A stretch of DNA of 64,000 nucleotides from Granulosicoccus sp045106475 (GTDB taxonomy: Bacteria; Pseudomonadota; Gammaproteobacteria; Granulosicoccales; Granulosicoccaceae): positions 1 to 64,000 of the forward strand of contig JBGCEO010000023.1 of assembly GCA_045106475.1 (NCBI GenBank). The letters run 5' to 3'. How positions within the stretch are numbered: the stretch's first letter is position 1; every line of letters starts with the position of its first letter. Below are positions 43,950 through 53,149 of this stretch, in pieces. The notes below the pieces were generated by a model that was given only the letters and a program-made list of their open reading frames with translations, did no database searches and was not told where the DNA came from. The translations under genes and the position numbers were made by a program.

Positions 43950-45920
43950 ATGCAACCAGTGCCTGTTTCGGTTAGCTTCAACGATGGGCTGGCAACAGTT
44001 CATATCGACAATCCGCCCGTTAATGCCTTGTCAGTGGCAGTCAGGCAAGGACTACTCGATGCATTAAATCAAACCGAATCCAACCCGCAGGTACTGGCTG
44101 TGCTATTGATATGCACAGGAAAAACCTTCATAGCGGGCGCAGATATCCGCGAATTTGGCAAACCTGCTCAAGAGCCTCACCTGCCCGACCTGATTGCACA
44201 AATCGAGGCAGCCAGCAAACCCTGGGTAGCAGCCATCCACGGCACCGCATTGGGTGGTGGCCTGGAGGTAGCGTTAGGGTGTCGTTATCGGATAGCTGCA
44301 ACCTCGGCTAAAGTTGGCTTGCCTGAAGTAATGCTCGGTTTAATACCCGGCGCCGGTGGCACGGTGAGACTGCCCAGATTGATCGGCGTCGAAACCGCGT
44401 TGGATTTTATCCTGCGGGCAAAACCTGTTGATGCAACTAAAGCTAAACAGCTGGGAATAGTCGATGAGCTCTCGTCATCAGACTTGATCACTGATGCAAC
44501 CGATTTAGCCACTCGCATAATGCACGAAACTGCTCCGCAAGCATTAATCGATCGCCCAGTTCCTCAGATTACTGATCAGGAGAACTGGCAAAAAAAGCTG
44601 CAAAATCTAACGGTGAAACACGCCGGGCAAAATGCTCCTATGGCGGTAATCACGGCCATAAAAAATACCCTGGCATTGCCCAATACTGACGCACTCGCGC
44701 TAGAGCGCGAACTGTTTTTATCCTTGAAAGATGGTAAGCAGTCGGCCTCTATGCGCCACCTGTTTATGGCCGAACGCTCAGCCACGCGTATCAGCGCTCT
44801 CAAGGATGTACCAGCAAACAAACTCGCTGTCATTGGCATCATAGGTGGTGGCACCATGGGTGCAGGCATCTCGGCCGCCTGCCTGCTGGCAGGTCTGCAG
44901 GTCATAATGATTGAAAGAGATGATGAAGCGCTGCATGCCGGGCAGCAACGAGTGAACAATACGCTAGATAACAGTCTGCAACGTAAACTGATCAATGAAC
45001 ATGATCACGGCGCGATGCTCAATGCCTTTAGTGCTGATACCGATTACTCGTCACTGGCCAAAGCAGATCTGGTTATCGAGGCTGTTTTCGAGACTATGGA
45101 AGTCAAGAAAAGCGTTTTTATAGCACTTGATAAACACACCCGGGCCGACGCCATCCTGGCTAGCAATACATCGTATCTGGATATCAATCAGATTGCGCAA
45201 TATGTTGAAAATCCAGCCCGTGTTATTGGCCTGCACTTCTTCTCCCCTGCTCACATCATGAAGCTGCTGGAGTTGATAGTCACAGATCAGGCAGATCCGA
45301 CAGCGTTGGCCACAGGCTTTGCCCTGGCAAAACGCCTGCAAAAAATCTGCGTGCCATCAGGCGTCTGCGACGGCTTTATTGGTAACAGGATCATGTCGGC
45401 CTATCGGCGCGTTTGTGATGAAATGCTGGAAGATGGTGCTATGCCGCAAGATGTTGATCAGGCAATGATCAGCTTCGGGTTCCCGATGGGCATTTTTCAG
45501 ATGCAAGATCTGGCAGGCTTGGATATCGCCTGGGCAATGCGTAAAAGACAAGCCGCAACGCGCAATCCTGATGATCGTTATGTAAACATTGCTGATCGTT
45601 TGTGCGAGCTAGGTCGATTTGGTAGAAAAAGTGGCAAGGGCTGGTATGTCTATGACGGCAAAAAAGCCACTTTCGATAGCGAAGTTGAAGCTATTATCGT
45701 CTCTGAATCTGCAAACAAGGGAATTGAACGGCAGGTATTCAACGCCGATAGAATCATGAAAACCATTCTGGAAACGATGCAAAACGAAGGACAAAAAGTT
45801 CTCAGCGAAGGCATAGCGCAAAGTGCGGAAGCCATCGATGTAGTAATGACCAATGGTTATGGTTTTCCAAGGTGGCGCGGCGGGCCCATGTACATGCTGA
45901 GCGAGAGCGCAAATGGCTGA
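43950..45920 (+). CDS. FadB/FadJ-like bifunctional enoyl-CoA hydratase/3-hydroxyacyl-CoA dehydrogenase
   Basis: 656 residues. The N-terminal crotonase domain has both catalytic Glu residues (GGLEVALGC and GLPEVMLGLIPGAGGTVRLPRL). The 3-hydroxyacyl-CoA dehydrogenase part starts at about residue 290 with VIGIIGGGTMGAGISAACL, and has the catalytic His in GLHFFSPAHIMKLLELI and GFIGNRI. It is shorter than FadB/FadJ (about 715). It would take crotonyl-CoA to acetoacetyl-CoA. It starts 4 bases after gcdH and overlaps the next gene by 8. Confidence 0.9.
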   Translation: MQPVPVSVSFNDGLATVHIDNPPVNALSVAVRQGLLDALNQTESNPQVLAVLLICTGKTFIAGADIREFGKPAQEPHLPDLIAQIEAASKPWVAAIHGTALGGGLEVALGCRYRIAATSAKVGLPEVMLGLIPGAGGTVRLPRLIGVETALDFILRAKPVDATKAKQLGIVDELSSSDLITDATDLATRIMHETAPQALIDRPVPQITDQENWQKKLQNLTVKHAGQNAPMAVITAIKNTLALPNTDALALERELFLSLKDGKQSASMRHLFMAERSATRISALKDVPANKLAVIGIIGGGTMGAGISAACLLAGLQVIMIERDDEALHAGQQRVNNTLDNSLQRKLINEHDHGAMLNAFSADTDYSSLAKADLVIEAVFETMEVKKSVFIALDKHTRADAILASNTSYLDINQIAQYVENPARVIGLHFFSPAHIMKLLELIVTDQADPTALATGFALAKRLQKICVPSGVCDGFIGNRIMSAYRRVCDEMLEDGAMPQDVDQAMISFGFPMGIFQMQDLAGLDIAWAMRKRQAATRNPDDRYVNIADRLCELGRFGRKSGKGWYVYDGKKATFDSEVEAIIVSESANKGIERQVFNADRIMKTILETMQNEGQKVLSEGIAQSAEAIDVVMTNGYGFPRWRGGPMYMLSESANG

Positions 45921-48069
45921 ACGTTCTTTTGCCAGTGAGGTACAACAACTTACCATTGGCAAAGGAGACGTCTTCAGGGGAGAAGGAATTCTTGCCATAA
46001 CCAAAGCTCTTCTTGAAAATGGAGTCGGTTACGTCGCAGGCTATCAAGGCTCTCCGATAAGCCACCTGATGGATGTGCTGGCCGACGCACAAGACATTCT
46101 GGATGAATTGGGCATTCACTTCGAGGCCAGCGCCTCCGAAGCAACTGCTGCAGCCACGCTAGCCGCATCGGTGCACTACCCCATTCGCGGTGCAGTTACC
46201 TTTAAGTCGACAGTGGGCACTAACGTGGCATCAGATGCGTTGGCAAACCTGTCTTCAGGTGGCGTAACAGGTGGCGCTTTGATCATAGTCGGAGAAGACT
46301 ATGGTGAAGGTTCATCGATCATGCAGGAGCGTAGTCATGCGTTCGCCATGAAGAGTCAGATATGGCTATTGGACCCTCGCCCCAACCTGCCTTCTATCGT
46401 CAAAGCGGTGGGAGATGGGTTTGCATTATCAGAATGCTCCAATAGTCCGGTCATGTTGCAGTTACGAATTCGTTCCTGTCATTTGCTGGGAGAGTTCGAA
46501 GCCAAAGACAACGTAGCGCCACCGTTCACAGTTAAAGATGCGCTGGAGAATCCTCAAAGGGACATTAGCCGGATAGTACTTCCTCCTGCATCTTTTAAAC
46601 ATGAACAGGAAAAAGTTAGCGAACGTCTACCTGCAGCCAAGGACTATATTAGACAGAACAAACTTAACGAACAGTTTGGACCAGCAAACGCAAAGGTCGG
46701 GATTGTGTGTCAAGGTGGACTCTATAACGCCATCATTCGTGGGTTGCAGCGACTCGGATTATCCGATCTCTATGGAGAGTGCGATCTGGCTCTTTATGTT
46801 TTAAATGTTACCTACCCCTTGGTCGATGAAGAATTCTTAGAATTCGCGGTAGACAAGCAAGCAATACTGGTAGTAGAAGAGGGCCAGCCAGACTATATCG
46901 AACAAGCTTTGCGAGCTATTTTACATAAGGCAGGCAGCCAGGTGCGCCTGGCTGGCAAAGGCCCCTTTCCGAGTGCGGGAGAACTGACAGGCTCCGTGAT
47001 CCTCGACGGCATCAAGGCTTTCTTGAATGAACATGCGGCAGAACTGCTACCCGCTCTGGCACGCGCCCCAAACCAGGCGCCCTCGCAGATAGATGCAGAG
47101 CTGGCCAGTACGGTTCCAGTTCGGCCCCCAAGTTTTTGCATTGGCTGTCCCGAACGCCCCATATTCGCAGCGACAAAGCTGGTAGAACAGGAAATCGGGA
47201 CTCATCACATTGCCAGTGACATAGGCTGCCATCTATTTTCAATCAATGCTCCCTTCGATCTGGGTGCTACAACGATGGGTTATGGTCTTGGACCGGCATC
47301 CGCCGCGGCATTAAATGACAAGCAGGCTAAGCGTCGTTCTATTTCATTTTTAGGTGACGGTGGATTCTGGCACAACGGACTAAGCTCATCAGTTGGCAAT
47401 GCAGTATTCAATGACAACGATGGGGTTATTGTCATCGTAGACAACTACTACTCTGCCGCAACAGGAGGACAAGACCTCCTCTCTTCCCGGGCATCAAACA
47501 AATCCAAATCCACTAACCATCCGATTAAAAAAGCGGTAGAGGGCGTAGGCGTGAAATGGGTTCGGCAGATTGATCGTACCTATGACGTCAATCAGATGCG
47601 AGCAACGCTGAAAGAAGCGCTAAGCACAAAACAATCAGGACCCAAGGTGATCGTCGCGTCCTCCGAATGCATGTTAAACCGGCAGCGTAGAGAAAAGCCC
47701 CAGCGCAAACAGGCCATTGCAGAAGGCAGGCGACTATTACGTACGCGCTTTGGTGTAGACGAAGACGTATGCACCGGTGATCACGCCTGTATACGCTTGT
47801 CAGGTTGTCCATCACTTTCTCTAAAGACGCTGGACGATCCTTTACGTGATGATCCCGTGGCCAGTATCGATGAACACTGTGTTGGTTGCGGAAACTGTGG
47901 CGAAGTGGCCGATGCTGCTGTGCTCTGCCCTTCCTTCTACCAGGCTGATCTCATTGAAAATCCGTCGCGCATTGATCAGTGGTTGCACAAACTAAGGACG
48001 AGCATTAGAAGACGTTTTCAGAGCAGACGTGACGCTGCAAGATTGCGGTTCGACAGTGCAGGCTCATGA
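45913..48069 (+). CDS. IorA-like 2-oxoacid:ferredoxin oxidoreductase, TPP and Fe-S subunit
   Basis: 718 residues. The N-terminal domain is the pyrimidine-binding type (NGVGYVAGYQGSPISHLMDVLA). The centre has the CIGCPERP motif and the TPP-binding stretch SISFLGDGGFWHNGLSSSVGNAVFNDNDGVIVIVDNYY (GDG...N). The C-terminus has Fe-S cysteines (CTGDHACIRLSGCPSL and HCVGCGNCGEVADAAVLCP). Database labels will read indolepyruvate ferredoxin oxidoreductase. Here it is in one operon with gcdH and next to an isatin-route-like operon, so isatinate (2-aminophenylglyoxylate) to 2-aminobenzoyl-CoA is my preferred reaction. Indolepyruvate to indoleacetyl-CoA is the alternative. Confidence 0.85.
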   Translation: MAERSFASEVQQLTIGKGDVFRGEGILAITKALLENGVGYVAGYQGSPISHLMDVLADAQDILDELGIHFEASASEATAAATLAASVHYPIRGAVTFKSTVGTNVASDALANLSSGGVTGGALIIVGEDYGEGSSIMQERSHAFAMKSQIWLLDPRPNLPSIVKAVGDGFALSECSNSPVMLQLRIRSCHLLGEFEAKDNVAPPFTVKDALENPQRDISRIVLPPASFKHEQEKVSERLPAAKDYIRQNKLNEQFGPANAKVGIVCQGGLYNAIIRGLQRLGLSDLYGECDLALYVLNVTYPLVDEEFLEFAVDKQAILVVEEGQPDYIEQALRAILHKAGSQVRLAGKGPFPSAGELTGSVILDGIKAFLNEHAAELLPALARAPNQAPSQIDAELASTVPVRPPSFCIGCPERPIFAATKLVEQEIGTHHIASDIGCHLFSINAPFDLGATTMGYGLGPASAAALNDKQAKRRSISFLGDGGFWHNGLSSSVGNAVFNDNDGVIVIVDNYYSAATGGQDLLSSRASNKSKSTNHPIKKAVEGVGVKWVRQIDRTYDVNQMRATLKEALSTKQSGPKVIVASSECMLNRQRREKPQRKQAIAEGRRLLRTRFGVDEDVCTGDHACIRLSGCPSLSLKTLDDPLRDDPVASIDEHCVGCGNCGEVADAAVLCPSFYQADLIENPSRIDQWLHKLRTSIRRRFQSRRDAARLRFDSAGS

Positions 48070-49625
48070 CGATCACCGGCGATCAGCTTAGTTCGGATAG
48101 TACGCAGCGTTACGGGCGGGGAATAGATGGTAGCTCGGGCATTATCAAGATTGCAGTGATGGCCGTCGGGGGTCAAGGCGGCGGTGTATTAACTGCTTGG
48201 ATTGCCGATCTGGCAACTCGTGCCGGGTATGCAGTTCAGATGACATCCGTAGCAGGTGTGGCACAGCGAACAGGCGCTACGATCTACTATGTTGAGATGA
48301 CACCTGCATCTGTAAAAAAACCCGTTTTTGCCCTGAACCCGTCACCGGGTGATGTAGATGTACTGATTGCCGCTGAGCTCATGGAAGCCGGAAGAGCAAT
48401 CCTGCGCGGCTTCGTCACCGAAGACAAAACAACATTAATAGCATCTAACCATCGCGTACTTGCAGTATCGGAAAAACAAGTTCCCGGCGATGGACGCGCT
48501 GAGGCTGCTGCCGTGGTTGATAAGATGAAAGAAACAGCGCTCAAAACCATTTGTTTTGATATGCAAGCGATCGCCGATCAGGCAGGAACCATGATTTCGT
48601 CCAGTCTATTTGGTGCGCTGGCCAGAAGCGGCGCCTTACCTTTCGATCAACAGCTTTATGTGGAGGTAATTCGTGCATCGCACAGAGGTGTAAAGCAGAG
48701 TCTTGATGCTTTTCACGCAGCTTTGCAATTCGACGAAGATGTAATCACACAAGATAAGAACGCAGCCAGACAAACCTCTACAGAGGATCCAACAGGTCCT
48801 CCTGCAAAAGTGAAACGCTGGCTTGAGCTTCGCCAACGTGTGCAGAGTTTTCCGTTGGCAACGCAAGACATGACGCTTGCAGGTTTGTCAAAGACAGTGG
48901 ACTATCAAGACCTGGACTACGGAGCTGAATATCTGTCGCTTGTTCAAGGCTTCGTAAAACAAGACAATCAGGAGCGAGAATACGCTCTGAGCATTGCTGC
49001 TGCAAAAAGCATAGCCAATGCCATGTGTTACGACGACCTGCCGCGCGTTGCAGATTTAAAGACGCGATCAAGCAGAGATGAAAGACTTCGGCACGAACAA
49101 CAAATCGATACAGACGACATAGTGCAGGTGACTGAATACTTTCACCCGCGTGCGGAAGAATTCTGCGCAACGCTGCCTGCAAGCTTGGGTGCCTGGATAC
49201 AAAACAGCCCCACTGTTTTTTCCATTGCCCAAAAAATACTGAACAAAGGACGACGAATCCGAACAGATAGCGTGCTTGGGTTTGGAACTTTGTGGGTAAT
49301 AGCAGGACTCCGCCTCCATCGCCGTAAGTTACTTCGCCATCGTTACGAATCTGCTCACCTCAAAAATTTACTTAGCAATACGCAACGTGCATTGCCTGAG
49401 AACTACGATCTGGCGGTGGAGCTACTCCATTGCCAAAGACTTATAAAAGGGTATTCTGACACTCACAGTAGAGGTCAATCCAAGTTCAAGCGAGTAACCG
49501 AGTCTGCGCTTAAAGAAATTAGCCATGCTCATGCGGCAAGTTGGCTACGTAAACTGCGTGAAGCTGCCCTGGAAGATGAACAAGGTGTGCAACTCGATTC
49601 TCTGCTTGCACAACGCCGACGATAA
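48066..49625 (+). CDS. IorB-like 2-oxoacid:ferredoxin oxidoreductase, gamma-type subunit with long extension
   Basis: 519 residues, over twice the length of archaeal IorB. Residues about 28-225 are the catalytic gamma-type domain (VMAVGGQGGGVLTAWIADLATRAGYAVQMTSVAGVAQRTGATIYYVEM). The C-terminal ~290 residues are an alpha-helical extension found in bacterial IorB-like proteins; its role is unknown to me. It overlaps the IorA-like gene by 4 bases, so the two subunits are made together. It shares the substrate question with its partner. Confidence 0.83.
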   Translation: MTITGDQLSSDSTQRYGRGIDGSSGIIKIAVMAVGGQGGGVLTAWIADLATRAGYAVQMTSVAGVAQRTGATIYYVEMTPASVKKPVFALNPSPGDVDVLIAAELMEAGRAILRGFVTEDKTTLIASNHRVLAVSEKQVPGDGRAEAAAVVDKMKETALKTICFDMQAIADQAGTMISSSLFGALARSGALPFDQQLYVEVIRASHRGVKQSLDAFHAALQFDEDVITQDKNAARQTSTEDPTGPPAKVKRWLELRQRVQSFPLATQDMTLAGLSKTVDYQDLDYGAEYLSLVQGFVKQDNQEREYALSIAAAKSIANAMCYDDLPRVADLKTRSSRDERLRHEQQIDTDDIVQVTEYFHPRAEEFCATLPASLGAWIQNSPTVFSIAQKILNKGRRIRTDSVLGFGTLWVIAGLRLHRRKLLRHRYESAHLKNLLSNTQRALPENYDLAVELLHCQRLIKGYSDTHSRGQSKFKRVTESALKEISHAHAASWLRKLREAALEDEQGVQLDSLLAQRRR

Positions 49626-49660
49626 CATCCAATCCGACAAGGCTGTGAGCTTCTCCTCTC

Positions 49661-49686
49661 AGAACTCTAGTCCTAGAACTCTAGTC
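49661..49686. repeat. tandem 12-base direct repeat between convergent genes
   Basis: AGAACTCTAGTC occurs twice with a 2-base spacer (49661-49672 and 49675-49686), 36 bases after the IorB-like stop and just after the MarR gene end. It is a small slippage-type repeat with no sign of function. Confidence 0.7.
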
Positions 49687-49707
49687 TTTGCTCAGGCCGG
49701 CAAACAA

Positions 49708-50229
49708 CTACTCATCCTCAGCTTCCAATTTTTGTAGCAGCAGAGTTAGCAACGGTTTGAGTTGTTCTGCGTTTACACCTCCCAACGAGGCGAGCAGATT
49801 TTGCTCGTGTAGTTTTGCATCTGCAACCAGTGACAGGGCTAAGCGGCGCCCCTTGGCGGTAAGAAAAACCCTCACCCTGCGCCGATCATTCGCATCTGAT
49901 TTACGACGTACCAGGCCTCTCATGTCCATCTGATCGATGATTCTGGTCAGCCGGGATTGTTCAATCAGTGCAAAGTCGGCTAAGCGGGTAATCATTGCGC
50001 CGTCTCGACCAACCAGGATGGCTAGCACTCGCCACTCGGGTACTCGAAGCCCCCGCTCGCGAACTTTGACATGAAACTGCGCACTGGCTTTGTCCGATGC
50101 CGCAGCCAGCAAATACAACAAGTAAGACCCGACAAACCGATCGCTTTGATCTGACGCACCGGGATGGACCTTAAAGTCTGCTGCACTGCTATCGATCTGC
50201 TTTACAGCCCTTTTATTAGTAGATGTGAT
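49708..50229 (-). CDS. MarR-family regulator of the Rieske/CoA operon
   Basis: Winged-helix core: VPEWRVLAILVGRDGAMITRLADFALIEQSRLTRIIDQMDMRGLVRRKSDANDRRRVRVFLTAKGRRL, a clear MarR. The first usual start is a TTG at 50121, but that cuts the first dimerisation helix in half. The frame stays open to 50241 and codes for SDQSDRFVGSYLLYLLAAASDKA, a normal MarR N-terminus. A GGAGGG site stands 4-5 bases before an ATC codon at 50229, so a rare AUC start giving about 173 residues is likely. It is divergent from the Rieske operon and should repress it, with an indole or aromatic ligand as inducer. Confidence 0.8.
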   Translation of the reverse strand: MTSTNKRAVKQIDSSAADFKVHPGASDQSDRFVGSYLLYLLAAASDKASAQFHVKVRERGLRVPEWRVLAILVGRDGAMITRLADFALIEQSRLTRIIDQMDMRGLVRRKSDANDRRRVRVFLTAKGRRLALSLVADAKLHEQNLLASLGGVNAEQLKPLLTLLLQKLEAEDE

Positions 50230-50287
50230 TGGACCCTCCGCTCAATTTTTTCGAGGCAACTTTTATGGCTGTCTTTAATGAAAACGC

Positions 50288-50316
50288 TTGACAAAGATTA
50301 TATGAAATTTCATATT
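50288..50316 (+). promoter_or_regulatory. promoter with perfect palindromic operator
   Basis: A consensus -35 TTGACA (50288-50293), 17-base spacer and -10 CATATT (50311-50316). The spacer and -10 carry a perfect 16-base palindrome, ATATGAAATTTCATAT (50300-50315). It lies between the divergent MarR gene and the reductase gene of the Rieske operon, 27 bases before its ATG. MarR proteins typically bind palindromes of this size and block RNA polymerase this way. Confidence 0.65.
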
Positions 50317-50342
50317 GTTTCCAGCATTGCATTGGAATTCCC

Positions 50343-51290
50343 ATGAGCCTGACTCTGAAAGTCGAGAATATTCGACAGTGCACATCAAAAATTCGTCTCA
50401 TTGAGCTGGTCGGAGAACAGGGTGAAGCCCTGCCTGACTACACAGCTGGAGCCCATATCAAGGTTGATGTCGGCGATAAGGGTCAACGAGCCTACTCGCT
50501 CATCCAATGGTCTGGAGCCCTCTCATCACCTAGTAGATACATCATCGCCGTACAGCGCGAAGATGCTGGCGAGGGCGGATCTGCTTTCATGCACACCCTG
50601 ACCATTGGACAGACTCTGACTGCTTCAAAACCAGATAATGACTTTGAATTATGTGAGCATAAGGATCCTGTTGTGCTTATCGCAGGCGGCATTGGTATAA
50701 CGCCAATAATTACAATGGCTGCAACACTATTAGACCAAGGCCGCATATTTCATTGCCACTACACGGGAAGAACCCGATCAAGCATGGCACTGCTTACCGA
50801 ACTGGAGCAGCATATTGGCTCTTGTCTCAGCATATACACCGATGATGAGGCACCCTTGGATATAAACACTCTAATAGATAACTGCGATGCCTCCTCGCAC
50901 CTTTTCATCTGCGGGCCAAAGGGCATGATCGACGCTGTGCGTTCAAAGGCCGTTGCTGCGAACTTTATGCCCGAACAGATTCACATAGAGTTGTTCAATT
51001 CGCCAGAAGCCGAGAACTCGGATCGCAATTTTGAGGTTGAAGTCTCAAGCACGGGTCAGGTATATGTCATACCCGTTGGCCAATCAATTATTGATGTTCT
51101 GAACGCAGAAGGTATTGATCTTGTTTTTGATTGCCAACGGGGTGATTGCGGTATCTGCCAGGTGGATGTGCTTAGTGGTATACCTGATCACCGTGATGTT
51201 GTCCTTTCTGATGAGGAGCGCAGTAGTGGCAACGTCATGCAAATATGTGTTAGCCGGGCAAAATCTGACCGGCTTGTACTGGACATCTAG
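50343..51290 (+). CDS. oxygenase reductase (FNR-like flavin domain plus 2Fe-2S ferredoxin)
   Basis: 315 residues in the phthalate-dioxygenase-reductase/VanB order. The flavin domain has RAYSLIQW; the NAD domain has IAGGIGITPIITMA and CGPKGMID; the C-terminal plant-type ferredoxin has the Cys pattern CQRGDCGICQVDV...C. It passes electrons from NADH straight to the Rieske oxygenase encoded next, so no separate ferredoxin is needed. It is the first gene of a tightly coupled eight-gene operon, 15 bases before the alpha-subunit gene. Confidence 0.9.
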   Translation: MSLTLKVENIRQCTSKIRLIELVGEQGEALPDYTAGAHIKVDVGDKGQRAYSLIQWSGALSSPSRYIIAVQREDAGEGGSAFMHTLTIGQTLTASKPDNDFELCEHKDPVVLIAGGIGITPIITMAATLLDQGRIFHCHYTGRTRSSMALLTELEQHIGSCLSIYTDDEAPLDINTLIDNCDASSHLFICGPKGMIDAVRSKAVAANFMPEQIHIELFNSPEAENSDRNFEVEVSSTGQVYVIPVGQSIIDVLNAEGIDLVFDCQRGDCGICQVDVLSGIPDHRDVVLSDEERSSGNVMQICVSRAKSDRLVLDI

Positions 51291-51305
51291 GCAGGATAAC
51301 CTGAC

Positions 51306-52643
51306 ATGAATAATCCCTCTGTGAGTGCTGAGTATATAGAAAGTCTCTTTAATGGCCATCAGGTTCATCGTGATGTCTACACCAGTGCAGAGATCTACAG
51401 GCTCGAAATGCAGCACCTGTTCAGCAATACCTGGGTGTTTGTCGGCCACGAAAGCCAAACGCCTGACAAAGGCGACTACTTCACCACACAAATTGGTAAC
51501 CAACCAGTTATTCAGGTACGCCACTCAGACGATCAGATCCATGTCCTGCACAACCGTTGCCCGCACAAAGGAACTAAAATAGCCATTGATCGCGAAGGCA
51601 ACACCGGTAAATTCTTTCGTTGTCCCTATCATGCCTGGTCATTCAAAACTGACGGTTGCCTGCTAGCCATACCATTAAAAAAAGGCTACGAAGGCACAGG
51701 GTTGGATAAAACCGAAAATGTTAAAGGCATAAAATCGGTTGGCGCTGTCAAAAACTATCGCGGTTTTGTCTTTGCCCGACTAACAGAAGACGGGATAGGC
51801 TTCAGCGACTATTTCGGTGATAGCTTGTCGTCGATTGATAATATGGTCGAGCGTTCACCAGAGGGCCGGTTAGAGGTCTCAGGTCCGCCTCTTCGTTATA
51901 TGCATAAATGCAACTGGAAAATGCTCGTAGAGAACCAGACGGACACTTGCCACCCCATGGTTGCCCATGAAAGCAGTGCAGGCACGGCGGTAAAGCTCTG
52001 GGATGAACTGGGCAATCCCGAACCCAAACCAGCAGCGATGCAGATCATCGCACCTTTTATGTCGCCCTACAGCTTCTTCGAAGAAATGGGAATCCGCACC
52101 TGGCCCAATGGACATGGCCATACCGGCGTGCATCATTCAATACACTCAGACTATTCAGCGATAGAGGGTTACTTTGAAGCGATGGTCAGAAGTTACGGTG
52201 AAGAAAAAGCCAAACGTATACTTGATGAAAATCGACACAATACTGTGTATTTCCCCAACATCATGGTCAAAGGGCCCATTCAACAACTGAGAAATTTCAT
52301 TCCGCTCGGGCCAGATAAAACGCTGGTCGAAAGTTATATCTATCGTCTAGTCGGCGCGCCTGACGAACTACTTGCCCGCACTGCAATGTACAACCGCATG
52401 ATTAACGCACCCACGTCAATTGTTGGCCACGACGACCTGGAGATGTATGAGCGAGCGCAGGAAGGCCTGCTATCCGACGCTCTTGAGTGGGTCAATATTC
52501 AACGCCTGTACGCCGACAACGAGGATTTGAATAGCGAAGCCGTTGAGAACGGCACAACTGAGCGACAGATGCGCAACCAATTCGGTGCATGGGTCAACTT
52601 TATGAAAAGCTCAATCGCTTCGGGCAGTGAAACATTAAAATGA
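51306..52643 (+). CDS. Rieske ring-hydroxylating oxygenase, alpha subunit
   Basis: 445 residues. The Rieske 2Fe-2S ligands are Cys85, His87, Cys106 and His109 (CPHKGT and CPYHAW). The mononuclear iron site follows as NQTDTCHPMVAH (His216, His221, with the bridging Asp213), with the third ligand Asp expected in the VGHDDLEMYERAQ region. With the beta subunit it should add O2 across an aromatic double bond. From the downstream genes I propose the indole 2,3-bond of indole-3-acetate, as in iad-type loci of Variovorax and Bradyrhizobium. An anthranilate or other aryl-acid dioxygenase is the alternative. Confidence 0.87.
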   Translation: MNNPSVSAEYIESLFNGHQVHRDVYTSAEIYRLEMQHLFSNTWVFVGHESQTPDKGDYFTTQIGNQPVIQVRHSDDQIHVLHNRCPHKGTKIAIDREGNTGKFFRCPYHAWSFKTDGCLLAIPLKKGYEGTGLDKTENVKGIKSVGAVKNYRGFVFARLTEDGIGFSDYFGDSLSSIDNMVERSPEGRLEVSGPPLRYMHKCNWKMLVENQTDTCHPMVAHESSAGTAVKLWDELGNPEPKPAAMQIIAPFMSPYSFFEEMGIRTWPNGHGHTGVHHSIHSDYSAIEGYFEAMVRSYGEEKAKRILDENRHNTVYFPNIMVKGPIQQLRNFIPLGPDKTLVESYIYRLVGAPDELLARTAMYNRMINAPTSIVGHDDLEMYERAQEGLLSDALEWVNIQRLYADNEDLNSEAVENGTTERQMRNQFGAWVNFMKSSIASGSETLK

Positions 52644-53149
52644 GCAATGCCAACTCAGACAGTCAAATTCATGGTATCGACAAAAATGACATCATCGACT
52701 TCATCTATGCAGAAGCACGCATGCTCGACGAAGGCAACTATGAACAATGGCTTTCCTTGTGGCAGCCAGACGGACACTACTGGATGCCCTTGGATTACAA
52801 ACAAACCGATCCACACCTGACTACATCTCTACTTTACGAGGACATGTTCATGCTCAAGCTACGAGTAGAGCGGCTGAGCGGCGCACGCACATTCAGTCAA
52901 AAACCTCGTAGCAGATGTCACCATGTCATTCAAAGACCATTCGTCGATGAAGCGGATTTTGATAAGGGTAAGTTTGTAACCAATACCTCTATGCACTATG
53001 TAGAGACGCGGCTTGATGAACAATTCCTGCTTGCCCTGACCGCTACACACGATCTGGTATTGGTAGACGGTGTATTGCGCATTGCGAACAAGCGAGTGGA
53101 TTTACTCAACTGTGATGCAGCGTTCGGCAATATTCAATTATTACCGTGA
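52640..53149 (+). CDS. Rieske ring-hydroxylating oxygenase, beta subunit
   Basis: 169 residues, NTF2-like fold of the small subunit: EARMLDEGNYEQWLSLWQPDGHYWMPLDY near the N-terminus and RIANKRVDLLNCDAAFGNIQLLP at the C-terminus are characteristic. It has no cofactor and stabilises the alpha3-beta3 hexamer. It overlaps the alpha gene and the ligase gene by 4 bases each, so all three are co-translated. Confidence 0.9.
   Translation: MSNANSDSQIHGIDKNDIIDFIYAEARMLDEGNYEQWLSLWQPDGHYWMPLDYKQTDPHLTTSLLYEDMFMLKLRVERLSGARTFSQKPRSRCHHVIQRPFVDEADFDKGKFVTNTSMHYVETRLDEQFLLALTATHDLVLVDGVLRIANKRVDLLNCDAAFGNIQLLP

Noticed and set aside
45609..46119. Minus-strand frames of 105-131 codons
   Set aside because: They are antisense to the FadB-like and IorA-like genes, which have full motifs.
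49661..49686. Direct repeat as target-site duplication of a mobile element
   Set aside because: The copies are 2 bases apart with nothing between them; simple slippage explains it.
51306..53149. Anthranilate 1,2-dioxygenase for the Rieske pair
   Set aside because: That enzyme makes catechol; no catechol cleavage genes are present, and anthranilate has its own CoA route next door. Operon partners point to a side-chain acid.
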